Shown: positions 9,085 to 18,058 of the stretch, piece by piece | Position numbering within the stretch: the first letter of the stretch is position 1 | Layout: every line of letters starts with the position of its first letter | Assembly (NCBI GenBank): GCA_903840265.1 | Contig: CAIMFH010000088.1 | Coordinates: 26,940 to 90,939, forward strand | Reading direction: 5' to 3' | From: an uncultured Schlesneria sp. | GTDB taxonomy: Bacteria > Planctomycetota > Planctomycetia > Planctomycetales > Planctomycetaceae | Length of the DNA: 64,000 bases | Translations under genes and position numbers: made by a program | Notes under the pieces: model-generated | The model's input: only the letters and a program-made list of their open reading frames with translations | The model's database searches: none | What the model was told of the DNA's origin: nothing

Positions 9085-11060
9085 CCGACTATTTCGATTC
9101 ACATGGGCATCTCGTCCGTCTGGGCAAGAAGCTAGGGTCAGGTGGCGAAGGAGCCGTCTTCGAAGTGCAAGGCGACGCGCGACTGGTCGCCAAAATCTAT
9201 CACCGACCCGCAAAAGAAACTCAGGCCGAAAAGCTTGAGGCAATGACGTTGCTGGCCACGGAAGAGTTACTTCGTTTCGCGGCTCTCCCAATCGCCACGC
9301 TCTCGCAGATTCGATCAGGGCCGGTCGCCGGAATGGTGATGCCGCGAGTTCGGGATCAGGCTGAGATCCATACCCTGTATAGCCCGGCTCATCGGAAGAC
9401 GCACTATCCGGAAAAAGATTGGGGCTTTCTGATTCATGTCGCCATGAACGTCGCGGCGGTCTTTGATTCTTTGCATGAGAAGTCGATTGTCATTGGCGAC
9501 GTCAATCAAGGCAATGTGCTTGTTTCATCGCGCGGGACGGTCACGTTAATCGACTGCGATTCATTTCAGGTGTCGGCCAACGGCCGAGTCTATCCGTGCG
9601 AAGTAGGGGTGGCACACTTCACGCCGCCCGAATTGCAGGGGCAATCCTTTCACGGCACTGTCCGAACGGCGAATCACGACTTGTTCGGGTTGGCGATTCT
9701 GATTTTTCATCTCCTGTGCATGGGACGACATCCGTTTGCCGGCCGCTTCACTGGAATGGGAGAACCGCCACCACTCGAGAAAGCGATTGAGCAGTTTCGC
9801 TATGCCTACAGCCGCAACGTGAAAACAAACATGCTTCCCCCGCCGCAAACACTGATGGTTCCGGCCGTCATGCCAGCGCTCGCGGAGCTCTTCGAACGGG
9901 CCTTTACGAAGGGAAGTGAGCTTTCCGATGGGCGTCCGACAGCGACTGAATGGCATGCCGCTCTCCGTGACCTGAAATTGCAGCTTAAACCTTGCGCCGC
10001 CGATCTCGGCCACAAGTATCCCAATTACCTGGGAACGTGTCCCTGGTGTGCTCTAGAACGAGAAGGGGCGCCGAATCTGTTTGCCTCCGTCACGGCTCAT
10101 CTTGTTGATCGGCGCGAGGGAGAACTGAACGCGAGTCTTGACCCGCTTTGGAAGCCGCTGCTGGACCTCCGGCAAGCGGCAATAGACTGTGTGCTGCAGA
10201 AGGTCTCGTTTCAAAACTTGCACGTCACGGCAAATCCGATTCCTGCCGAGATCGAACAGAACCAGTCCTTCGCCCTCTTGTTGGGGCGCTGCTTCCTCGG
10301 AATCGTGGCATTGCTCGCTGTGAGTTGGTGGATTCCACCGATGCTGTACATTGCCACGGTGTTGTCAATTGGATTCGGAATCTGGTGGTTCGTCTTGAAT
10401 CGTTACTATGGGCTGCAACCCGAAATCGATCGTCGCGAGAGGCGGCTGAGGGAATCGATTGCGCAACTTCGCGTGCTGGAGTCCGCAGGGGCAACAGAAC
10501 TGGATTCACTACGGTTGGCCGTTGAGCACGAGTTTCATCGCCTGGATCTGACGAAAGCGGAAATCGAAGGATTGCGTCCGCGATACCAGGCGGACCTTGA
10601 TGCTCTCAATCTGCAGCGGGAACGCCGTCAATTGGACGCGTATCTGCAATCCCATCTCATTCGTTCAACGACGATCTCATTTGTGAACGACTGGCAGAAA
10701 TCGACTCTGGAATCGTTCGGGATCGAGACTGCCTATGACCTGAACGAGATCCGGTTGGCAAATATCAACGGTCTCAGCCAAATCGCGAGGTCGGCCCTGC
10801 TCGATTGGAAAGCGGCGATTCAGAAAAAGTTCAAATTCCGCCCGCGCGAGAAGATTCCCAATGTCGATCGCAATACGATCCTGGCGCGCTACCTGCGGCA
10901 ACGGGAAGATCAGGAACAGGCTTTGATGAGCGGCCGATCATCTCTCGAACTGCTCTACAACCAATTGCAGGAAGTCCGCTCTCGCTATCAGCAGCGATTG
11001 GATATTGCCGCTCAGAAAGCGAAGCAGGCAGAAGCCGACGTGCTGTCGCTGCCTGAATGA
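9081..11060 (+). CDS. Divergent protein kinase with zinc-ribbon-like, transmembrane, coiled-coil and helix-hairpin-helix parts (TerY-P triad kinase)
   Basis: 659 residues. A kinase domain (1-300) has a glycine loop GSGGEGAVF (19-27), a Lys in VAKIY (38), a catalytic-loop equivalent IGDVNQGN (138-145) instead of HRDxKxxN, and DCD (158-160) in place of DFG. A Cys/His cluster (C305, H311, C320-PW-C323) follows, then two hydrophobic helices (about 397-440), a charged coiled coil (445-525) and a helix-hairpin-helix-like segment (AYDLNEIRLANINGLSQ, 551-567). This architecture fits the HhH-linked kinases of TerY-P triads. Asp140 and Asn145 are kept, so activity is plausible. The start overlaps the phosphatase stop by four bases. 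The Gly-rich P-loop and conserved Asp residues argue against a pseudokinase. Confidence 0.88.
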   Translation: MTDYFDSHGHLVRLGKKLGSGGEGAVFEVQGDARLVAKIYHRPAKETQAEKLEAMTLLATEELLRFAALPIATLSQIRSGPVAGMVMPRVRDQAEIHTLYSPAHRKTHYPEKDWGFLIHVAMNVAAVFDSLHEKSIVIGDVNQGNVLVSSRGTVTLIDCDSFQVSANGRVYPCEVGVAHFTPPELQGQSFHGTVRTANHDLFGLAILIFHLLCMGRHPFAGRFTGMGEPPPLEKAIEQFRYAYSRNVKTNMLPPPQTLMVPAVMPALAELFERAFTKGSELSDGRPTATEWHAALRDLKLQLKPCAADLGHKYPNYLGTCPWCALEREGAPNLFASVTAHLVDRREGELNASLDPLWKPLLDLRQAAIDCVLQKVSFQNLHVTANPIPAEIEQNQSFALLLGRCFLGIVALLAVSWWIPPMLYIATVLSIGFGIWWFVLNRYYGLQPEIDRRERRLRESIAQLRVLESAGATELDSLRLAVEHEFHRLDLTKAEIEGLRPRYQADLDALNLQRERRQLDAYLQSHLIRSTTISFVNDWQKSTLESFGIETAYDLNEIRLANINGLSQIARSALLDWKAAIQKKFKFRPREKIPNVDRNTILARYLRQREDQEQALMSGRSSLELLYNQLQEVRSRYQQRLDIAAQKAKQAEADVLSLPE

Positions 11061-11063
11061 GAT

Positions 11064-11090
11064 GGCTGACCGACGACATGCGGTTCAGCC
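11064..11090. terminator. Hairpin between convergent kinase and ABC transporter genes
   Basis: GGCTGACCG (11064-11072) pairs with CGGTTCAGCC (11081-11090) with one bulged base. It lies four bases after the kinase stop and overlaps the ABC gene's stop codon on the opposite strand. Probably a shared terminator; no U-tract is present. Confidence 0.4.
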
Positions 11091-12893
11091 TGCTTTCGCA
11101 AATCTTTCGTATAACTTCGAATATGCTCCCGCAGCAGCGACCAGTTCCGAGTGAGTGCCGCGCTCGATGAGGTGCCCGTGGTCGAGCACCAGCACCTGAT
11201 CCGCATGCCGGATCGTGCTGAGCCGATGTGCGACCACGAAACTGGTGCGCCCAGATAACAGCACGTTTAGAGCACGTTGCAGGCGAACCTCGGTCTGCGG
11301 ATCAATGCTGCTGGTGGCTTCGTCCAGGATTAACAGTCGGGGATCGGCCAGCAGTGCGCGTGCAAAGCAGACCATCTGCCGCTCGCCCTGTGACAATTGG
11401 CCACCACGTTCGCCAACAGGAGTGTCAAAACCTTGTGGTAACGATTCCATCAGATCGAGACAGTCCAGCCGCCGACAAACTCGCAGCAGTTCTTCCTTTG
11501 TTGCGCCGGGTTTGGCGAAGCGAATATTGTCTGCCACGGTCCCCATGAACAAGAAGTTCTGTTGCAGAACCAGGCCGAATTGCGTGTGCAGGGATTTCGT
11601 TCGCAGCCGGTTCAGATCCTGGCCATCGATCAAAACTCGGCCTGTCGTTGGCAGGTAAAACTTGGCCAGCAAGTTGATGATCGAAGTCTTGCCGCTTCCT
11701 GTGTGTCCTACCAAGGCTATCGTTTGACCCGGCTGAGCTACGAAGCTGATCTTGTGTAAGACCGGGCGGCCAGGGTCGTACGCGAACGACACCTCATCGA
11801 ATTCGACTTTTCCTTCTAGACGCAAGATTGGCAATGCGTCTGGTGCATCCTGCCACTCAGGTTGACGATCCAACAGCGAGAACAACCGTTCGGCCCCGGC
11901 CATCGCGGTCATCGCCTGGTTGTACTGGTTCCCCAGAATCGTGAGTGGCGCGAAAAAAACATTCGCCATGAAAAAGAAGCCGACCAACTCACCGACGTCC
12001 GTCGCGTTGCCTGAGTTCAGCACGCGCCAACCGCCGATCACAAGCAGCAAGCCCACGAACACTTGCGTATTCAACTCGACAAGGGGGAGGAACAACCCGT
12101 GGGTTCTCATCACTGCTGTGTTGTAACGTGAATGATCAGTCACAAGCTGGTGAAACAGGCGGGCGTTCTCTTGCTGGCGAACAAATCCTTGCGTGACGCG
12201 AATGCCGATCACTGATTCCACAAGCGTCGCAGTCACTCGGCTGAAGGATTCTCGCATCTGTCGTAACAGCACACTCAATTTACGATGAAAGTACCGATTG
12301 ATTCCCCACAGAATCGGAGCCATTCCCAGAACTAACAAAAACAGCACTGGATCCAGCCAGATCATGAATCCGGCCGCGACCCCCATTTGTCCGACGGCCA
12401 CCAGGCTGACGAACAGGACTTCCTGAACGCCGATCCGCACGTCTTCGATATCGGAAATCATCCGGCTGATGATCCGTCCGACTTTTGTCTTGTGGAAGTA
12501 GCTCATTGGCATCGTCTGCAGATGAGCGAAGATGGCATTTCGCAAGTCGAAGACGACGGCTTCGCCTAGCTCCAATGCGTAGCGCTGGCGGAAGTGCATT
12601 GTCACTTGAGTGAAGAGTGCCAGGAACGCGAACGCGACGGCTCCCCAAATGACTCCGTTCACATCGCTGCGCTGGATCGGCCCATCGATCACCGCGGCCA
12701 GCACCCACGACAGAGCCGGAAGCTGAATCGCTCTGAACACAACGGCGACAAGTAGCCAGTTACGCTGTCGAGCGTATGGCTTCATAAATTCCATCAGTCG
12801 CGCGATCAGGCGAAAATCGAGTGGCCGGGAATCGACGTGGTCCTCGTGCTGCCCGAGTTTTGTGAGTGCTGTCGCCTGAACCGTCTGCGCCAT
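11085..12893 (-). CDS. ABC exporter, fused permease and ATP-binding protein
   Basis: 602 residues, the usual size of a half-transporter of the MsbA/MdlB type. The membrane domain (about 40-335) has six hydrophobic helices and the coupling sequence GRIISRMISDIEDVR (139-153). The nucleotide-binding domain has Walker A GHTGSGKT (396-403), a Q-loop at LVLQQNFLF (441-449), signature LSQGE (500-504), Walker B LLILDEA (520-526) and a switch His in VAHR. It should act as a homodimer or heterodimer exporting lipid, peptide or drug from the inner membrane; the substrate cannot be read from sequence. It is monocistronic and convergent with the triad kinase gene. Confidence 0.92.
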   Translation of the reverse strand: MAQTVQATALTKLGQHEDHVDSRPLDFRLIARLMEFMKPYARQRNWLLVAVVFRAIQLPALSWVLAAVIDGPIQRSDVNGVIWGAVAFAFLALFTQVTMHFRQRYALELGEAVVFDLRNAIFAHLQTMPMSYFHKTKVGRIISRMISDIEDVRIGVQEVLFVSLVAVGQMGVAAGFMIWLDPVLFLLVLGMAPILWGINRYFHRKLSVLLRQMRESFSRVTATLVESVIGIRVTQGFVRQQENARLFHQLVTDHSRYNTAVMRTHGLFLPLVELNTQVFVGLLLVIGGWRVLNSGNATDVGELVGFFFMANVFFAPLTILGNQYNQAMTAMAGAERLFSLLDRQPEWQDAPDALPILRLEGKVEFDEVSFAYDPGRPVLHKISFVAQPGQTIALVGHTGSGKTSIINLLAKFYLPTTGRVLIDGQDLNRLRTKSLHTQFGLVLQQNFLFMGTVADNIRFAKPGATKEELLRVCRRLDCLDLMESLPQGFDTPVGERGGQLSQGERQMVCFARALLADPRLLILDEATSSIDPQTEVRLQRALNVLLSGRTSFVVAHRLSTIRHADQVLVLDHGHLIERGTHSELVAAAGAYSKLYERFAKAG

Positions 12894-13082
12894 CGGGCCA
12901 TCAATCCTTAATTGTCGAAGGTCTAGCCGTGCATCTTACACGGCAATGGGGCGTGCGAGAATGATCCCAACGAATTCGAAAGCGAGTCGACAACAAATCG
13001 AGTTGGAGTTGAGTTACCGGCCGCCACTGGAGACGATAGAGTCGCAAGGTAAGATTCAATCACCGGCGGAGAAATAATTGTG

Positions 13083-14315
13083 ATGTTTGATGATATCCGA
13101 AGAAGCCTGTCAGGCATTGTCTGTCTGATGCTTGTTGCGTTCGGACTCCATGCGGCGGATGTTCGCGCGGCAGAGTTTGATGCTGATGCCCTGCAGAAGC
13201 TTCAACCCAAGCTACAGGAATTTGTAGACAAGAACGTTGTTGCCGGTGCCGTAGTTGCCGTAGGAACGCATCGCGGTTTGGAATTGGTCGAGGTCGCCGG
13301 ATACCAGAACCTTTCGCAAAAGCTGCCGATGCGGCCTGACGCGATGTTTCGCATCGCCTCGATGACAAAACCAGTCACCGCGCTGGCTATCATGATCCTT
13401 GTCGACGAAGGGAAAGTGTCGGTCGACGACGCGGTCGAAAAGCATCTGCCCGAATTCAAAGGTCAGATGATCTTGACCGCGGCAGACAAAGAGACTGGTG
13501 CGATCACGCTGAAGAAGCCATCGCGAGCAATCACCATCCGTGATCTGCTGACCCACACCTCGGGACTTCCGGGAGGATTTCCTGATGGAATTGCTGACCT
13601 TTACTTCAAGCGACAACTTACGTTGGGGGAAGCGGTCGCCATCAGTTCGCAACGCCCACTGGATTTCGAGCCTGGGACGAAGTGGTCTTACTGCAATGCC
13701 GGAATCGATACGCTGGGGCGAATCGTCGAAGTGGTCTCGAAATCATCATACGAGGACTTCCTGCAAAATCGCATCTTTGAACCGCTGGGGATGTGGGATA
13801 CCACGTTTTACCCCACCGACAACCAACTGACGCGCCTGGCAGGACTATACGACATCAAGGAAGGCAAACTGCACGATGTTGGCTTCCAGTTACTCGGTCC
13901 CACGAAAAGCGCAAAGCATCCCATTCCTGCGGGCGGCCTTTATTCGACCGTCGAAGATCTTGGCAGGCTGTATCAGGTGATGTTGCTTCGCGGCGCGATC
14001 GGCGAGTTGAGAATCGTGTCAGAAAAGAGTGTCGCGGAAATGACCAAAGATCAGGTGCCTGGTTTGACTGCAGGCTTTACTCCCAATATTGGCATGGGGC
14101 TTGGCTGGCAGGTGACTCGTCAGCCCAACGGCGTTCACGCGATGCTGTCGTCCGGAACGTTTGGCCATGGTGGTGCCTTCGGGACACAAGGTTGGATCGA
14201 TCCCGAAAAGGATCTGTTTGTGATCTTGTTGATTCAACGCCTTGGGATAGCGAATGCCGATGCTTCTGACATTCGTCGGGAAGTACAGCAGCTCATCGTT
14301 GATGCGATTGAGTAA
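13083..14315 (+). CDS. Secreted serine hydrolase, class C beta-lactamase / DD-peptidase family
   Basis: About 410 residues. A signal peptide (LSGIVCLMLVAFGLHAADVRAAEF) is followed by the beta-lactamase/transpeptidase-like fold. S-M-T-K near residue 93 (IASMTKPVTALA) is the nucleophile motif SxxK, W-S-Y-C-N supplies the YxN motif, and G-H-G-G-AFGTQGW replaces KTG, as in esterase EstB and D-aminopeptidase relatives. Such proteins hydrolyse esters or D-amino-acid peptides in the periplasm and often are not true beta-lactamases. GGAG lies 11 bases before the ATG at 13083; the GTG at 13080, directly in front, could also serve. It is divergent from the ABC exporter and upstream of the DUF1553 gene. 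Confidence 0.88.
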   Translation: MFDDIRRSLSGIVCLMLVAFGLHAADVRAAEFDADALQKLQPKLQEFVDKNVVAGAVVAVGTHRGLELVEVAGYQNLSQKLPMRPDAMFRIASMTKPVTALAIMILVDEGKVSVDDAVEKHLPEFKGQMILTAADKETGAITLKKPSRAITIRDLLTHTSGLPGGFPDGIADLYFKRQLTLGEAVAISSQRPLDFEPGTKWSYCNAGIDTLGRIVEVVSKSSYEDFLQNRIFEPLGMWDTTFYPTDNQLTRLAGLYDIKEGKLHDVGFQLLGPTKSAKHPIPAGGLYSTVEDLGRLYQVMLLRGAIGELRIVSEKSVAEMTKDQVPGLTAGFTPNIGMGLGWQVTRQPNGVHAMLSSGTFGHGGAFGTQGWIDPEKDLFVILLIQRLGIANADASDIRREVQQLIVDAIE

Positions 14316-14377
14316 ACTTCCACCCGGAATGAGGTGTTGCAGCGGTACAGTGATTAATTGGGTGGAGCATTTATCAG

Positions 14378-17300
14378 ATGCTGAATCGTTTTGTTTCGAT
14401 CGTCTCTCATTTCGGCTTTGGGCTGATAATCAGCTTGAACTTGGCTCATGCTGCAGATGGGCCTGATTATGGCCGCGTCGTGCGGCCGATCTTGTCGCAG
14501 TTTTGCTTCAAATGTCACGGCCCGGACGAGACGAAGCGAGAGGCGGATCTGCGGCTGGACCTTCGTGAAGAAGCGATCAAGCCAGCCAGTTCCGGAGAAC
14601 GGCCGATTGTTCCCACTGAACCCGCGGCTAGCGAACTGATCCGACGCATTCTTTCGACAGATGGCGATTTACAGATGCCGCCGCCCTCGGCGAAGGCCGT
14701 GCTTTCGGAAGCTCAAAAGAAGACATTGCAAGACTGGGTGGCGGCCGGTGCGGAATACAAGCCGCATTGGTCATTCGTTCCACCCATGCGACCAGTTCTC
14801 CCTTCAGTCTCACAACGAAGCTGGCCTCGCAACGGTATCGATACGTTGATTCTGTCGAAGCTGGAGTCGGAACATCTCGCGCCATCACCTGAGGCGGACC
14901 GCACGGCGCTGATTCGTCGCGTTTCCTTTGACCTGATCGGTCTGCCTCCGTCACCTGAAGAAGCGGACGAATTCCTGGATGACCCGGCACCCGACGCCTA
15001 CGAGAAACTTGTCGACCGCCTGTTGGCGTCACCTCACTATGGTGAGCGTTGGGGACGGCGCTGGCTGGATCTGGCTCGTTACGCCGACAGCAATGGCTAC
15101 GAAAAAGACCGGACTCGATCAATCTGGCCGTATCGCGACTGGGTGATCAAGGCGTTGAATGCGAACATGCCGTTCGATCAGTTCTCAATCGAGCAATTGG
15201 CGGGCGACATGTTGCCTGCGGCGACGCAGGATCAACTCATCGCAACCGGCTTTCATCGCAATACGATGTTGAACGAAGAAGGGGGCATCGATCCGCTGGA
15301 GTTTCGTTTCTACGCCATGACCGATCGCGTTGCCACGACGGCGACTGTCTGGCTGGGGCTGACGTTGGGATGTGCTCAGTGTCATACGCACAAGTACGAC
15401 CCGATCACGCACCGTGACTACTACAGTTTCTTTGCACTCTTGAACAACGCGGACGAGCCAGAAATCGATGTAGTTCAATCCGACATTCAATCCAAGCGGC
15501 AGGAACTGGAACGAAGAATCGCCTTGCTTCAGGCGGATCTTCCCAATCGGTTTCCGTTGCCTGATGAATTCGTCTGGTCAGTTGCCAAGCCAACGACGGC
15601 AAAATCAGCGAACGGCGCGACTCTCGAGACACAGGCAGACGGGGCCGTCTTTGTTTCAGGTCCAACGCCTGAGACAGACACGTACCAAATCGACCTCGAA
15701 AGCGACCTTTCCGATGTGATTGCCGTCCGACTCGAGGCACTCAGCGATCCAAAGCTTCCCAGTAAAGGCCCCGGCCGTACCCCACATGGGAATTTTGTGC
15801 TTGGTGAGTTCACCGCCGATGTCCAGACGCCGGGTGCATCCGGTGAATCGCAGCGATTGAAGTTCAGCCGCGCGTCCGCTGATTTTGCGCAAGAGAATTT
15901 CCCAGTTGAGAAGGCCATCGACGGAGACGCAAAGACGAGTGGCTGGGCAATTCAGGGCCCTGGAGAATGGAACGTCACTCGCACAGCAGTCTTTATGGTA
16001 GAGCAACCAGTCGTCACCCAAGGCAAGCTGATGCGCTGGACGTTTCGATTGGAGCAGCAATTTGGCAAACAGCACACAATTGGCAAATTCCGCATCAGCC
16101 TTGGTCGCCGCAACCCGACCGATGCAGGTAGCGAAGGTGAGCGCAGGTTGGCCCACCGCAATCGCAAATTCAGTGAATGGCAGGCAACAGAAAAGAACAA
16201 GGTCGTGGAATGGATGGCCTTAAAGCCGACTGCGGCATCTGCTGATTTGCCAATGCTGACGATCCAGGATGACGATTCAATTCTGGTTAGCGGCGACATG
16301 TCCAAACGAGATCTCTACAACGTCAAGTTTGCCCCCGCTTCCAGTCGATCCTCTAGCAATTCAAAGGCGGCTTGGACAGCGTTGCGAATTGAAGCCTTGC
16401 CGGATCCTTCGCTCCCCAAAAATGGTCCTGGCCGCGTCTACTATGAGGGACCGTTTGGTGATTTCTTCCTCAGCGAAATCACATTGCGAGCCAATGGCCA
16501 AGCAGTGAAACTGACTAACCCTTCGCAGAGCTTTGCGAACGGTGGCAACACGGCTGCGATGGCGCTAGATGGCAATCAACAGACTGGTTGGTCGATCAGT
16601 GGTGGGCAAGGCAAATCACATGTCGCGGTATTCCGCTTCGAGCAGCCGATCGATCGCGACGCTCAATTCGTTTTGTCGATGTTGTTTGAAAGATACTACG
16701 CTGCAGGGCTGGGGCGGTTTCGCGTTTCGGTTACAGACGATTCCGGTTCGGTCGAGGCCAGTTCGTTTCCCCTGCAGCTTGAGCCTTTGCTACTGTCACT
16801 CCGGAGGTCGCCGAGCAGCAATGTGTCGAGCGACGCAAACTCCGTCCTGCTTAAGCAATTCTGCGAAGTTGCTCCTGAGTTAGCCGGCGAGCGGCAAGCT
16901 ATTGCGAGTTTGCGTGGGCAACTCGCGGCCTATCCCTCTACGCTCGTTTTCAAAGAACGCCCATCCAGCAACCCGCGCGCAACTCATCGATATCATCGCG
17001 GCGAATTCTTGCAGCCTAAGGAGTTGGTTGAGCCGGCGATGCTGTCGGCGCTTCCTGAGTTGCCGAAAGGCCAAGCGGTTGATCGACTGACATTGGCCCG
17101 GTGGCTGGTGAGTCCCGACAATCCGCTGGGGGCTCGAGTGACCGTGAATCGCGAGTGGATGGCGTTCTTCGGTCGTGGCATTGTTCGGACCGTCGACGAC
17201 TTCGGCAGTCAGGGAGCCAGCCCGACTCACGCCGCGCTATTGGACTGGCTCGCTGTGGAACTTGGCGGGTCCAAGCAAGCGCCGACAAATGTTGCCCCAT

Positions 17301-18025
17301 GGGACATGAAACGTCTCCATCGACTGATCGTGACCAGTGCCGCGTACCGGCAATCTTCGCGAGTTACCCCGGAACTGCTGGCAAAAGATGCACCGAACGA
17401 ATCGCTTGCTCGTGGACCTCGGTCGCGTCTGGAAGCCGAAATCGTGCGCGATGCGGCTCTGCAAGCGAGTGGGCTGCTCTCGCACAAAATGCTTGGGCCC
17501 AGCGTATTTCCCACTCAACCATCCAGTGTCACAACCGAGGGGACTTACGGCGGGCTCGCGTGGAACCTGAGTCCAGGCGAAGATCGCTACCGGCGGACGC
17601 TATATACGTTCAGCAAGCGCACTGCCCCGTTTGCCATGAGTCTGACATTTGACGGTCCCAGCGGCGAAGCGTGTATCGCCCGTCGTGAAGTGACGAACAC
17701 TCCACTGCAGGCGCTGACCTTGTTAAACGATACGGTCTTCGTCGAAGCAGCGCAATCGCTGGGAAGTGAGTTCAGCGGTCGAAGTGGCGATATTGACGAC
17801 CGATTGACCTCGCTGTTTCGTCGGTGTTTGACGCGGCCTCCTGTGGAGGAAGAGTTAGCGGCGCTGAAGCAGTTCTATCAGAAGCAGCATTCGTATTTGG
17901 AAGCGGGGGCCGTTGACGCGAAAGCGATTGCTGGTCCAGGAACCGAGAACTTCAAAGACCGCGCCATGTGGACTCTGGTGGCGCGCGCCATTTTGAATCT
18001 CGACGAAGCTGTAACTAAGAATTGA
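14378..18025 (+). CDS. Planctomycete cytochrome c / DUF1549 / DUF1553 protein with two inserted sugar-binding-like modules
   Basis: 1215 residues. After a signal peptide (ending LAHA) comes a PSCyt1 cytochrome domain with haem site C-F-K-C-H (residues 43-47), then DUF1549 (PSCyt2; FDLIGLPPSPEEADEF, YGERWGRRWLDLARYADSNGYEKD) and, at the C-terminus, DUF1553 (PSD1; PLGARVTVNREWMAFFGRGIV, TNTPLQALTLLND). Between them are two related modules, each reading LP-GPGR...F-L-E-, then AxDGxxxTGW(A/S)I, which look like discoidin/LamG-type ligand-binding folds. The family is exported and thought to work on complex polysaccharides or redox chemistry at the cell surface, but no reaction is proven. The DUF1501 gene 33 bases downstream is its usual partner. 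Confidence 0.92.
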   Translation: MLNRFVSIVSHFGFGLIISLNLAHAADGPDYGRVVRPILSQFCFKCHGPDETKREADLRLDLREEAIKPASSGERPIVPTEPAASELIRRILSTDGDLQMPPPSAKAVLSEAQKKTLQDWVAAGAEYKPHWSFVPPMRPVLPSVSQRSWPRNGIDTLILSKLESEHLAPSPEADRTALIRRVSFDLIGLPPSPEEADEFLDDPAPDAYEKLVDRLLASPHYGERWGRRWLDLARYADSNGYEKDRTRSIWPYRDWVIKALNANMPFDQFSIEQLAGDMLPAATQDQLIATGFHRNTMLNEEGGIDPLEFRFYAMTDRVATTATVWLGLTLGCAQCHTHKYDPITHRDYYSFFALLNNADEPEIDVVQSDIQSKRQELERRIALLQADLPNRFPLPDEFVWSVAKPTTAKSANGATLETQADGAVFVSGPTPETDTYQIDLESDLSDVIAVRLEALSDPKLPSKGPGRTPHGNFVLGEFTADVQTPGASGESQRLKFSRASADFAQENFPVEKAIDGDAKTSGWAIQGPGEWNVTRTAVFMVEQPVVTQGKLMRWTFRLEQQFGKQHTIGKFRISLGRRNPTDAGSEGERRLAHRNRKFSEWQATEKNKVVEWMALKPTAASADLPMLTIQDDDSILVSGDMSKRDLYNVKFAPASSRSSSNSKAAWTALRIEALPDPSLPKNGPGRVYYEGPFGDFFLSEITLRANGQAVKLTNPSQSFANGGNTAAMALDGNQQTGWSISGGQGKSHVAVFRFEQPIDRDAQFVLSMLFERYYAAGLGRFRVSVTDDSGSVEASSFPLQLEPLLLSLRRSPSSNVSSDANSVLLKQFCEVAPELAGERQAIASLRGQLAAYPSTLVFKERPSSNPRATHRYHRGEFLQPKELVEPAMLSALPELPKGQAVDRLTLARWLVSPDNPLGARVTVNREWMAFFGRGIVRTVDDFGSQGASPTHAALLDWLAVELGGSKQAPTNVAPWDMKRLHRLIVTSAAYRQSSRVTPELLAKDAPNESLARGPRSRLEAEIVRDAALQASGLLSHKMLGPSVFPTQPSSVTTEGTYGGLAWNLSPGEDRYRRTLYTFSKRTAPFAMSLTFDGPSGEACIARREVTNTPLQALTLLNDTVFVEAAQSLGSEFSGRSGDIDDRLTSLFRRCLTRPPVEEELAALKQFYQKQHSYLEAGAVDAKAIAGPGTENFKDRAMWTLVARAILNLDEAVTKN

Positions 18026-18058
18026 TCCGCAGACAAAGCGCCTTAACGCGAGGTTGAT

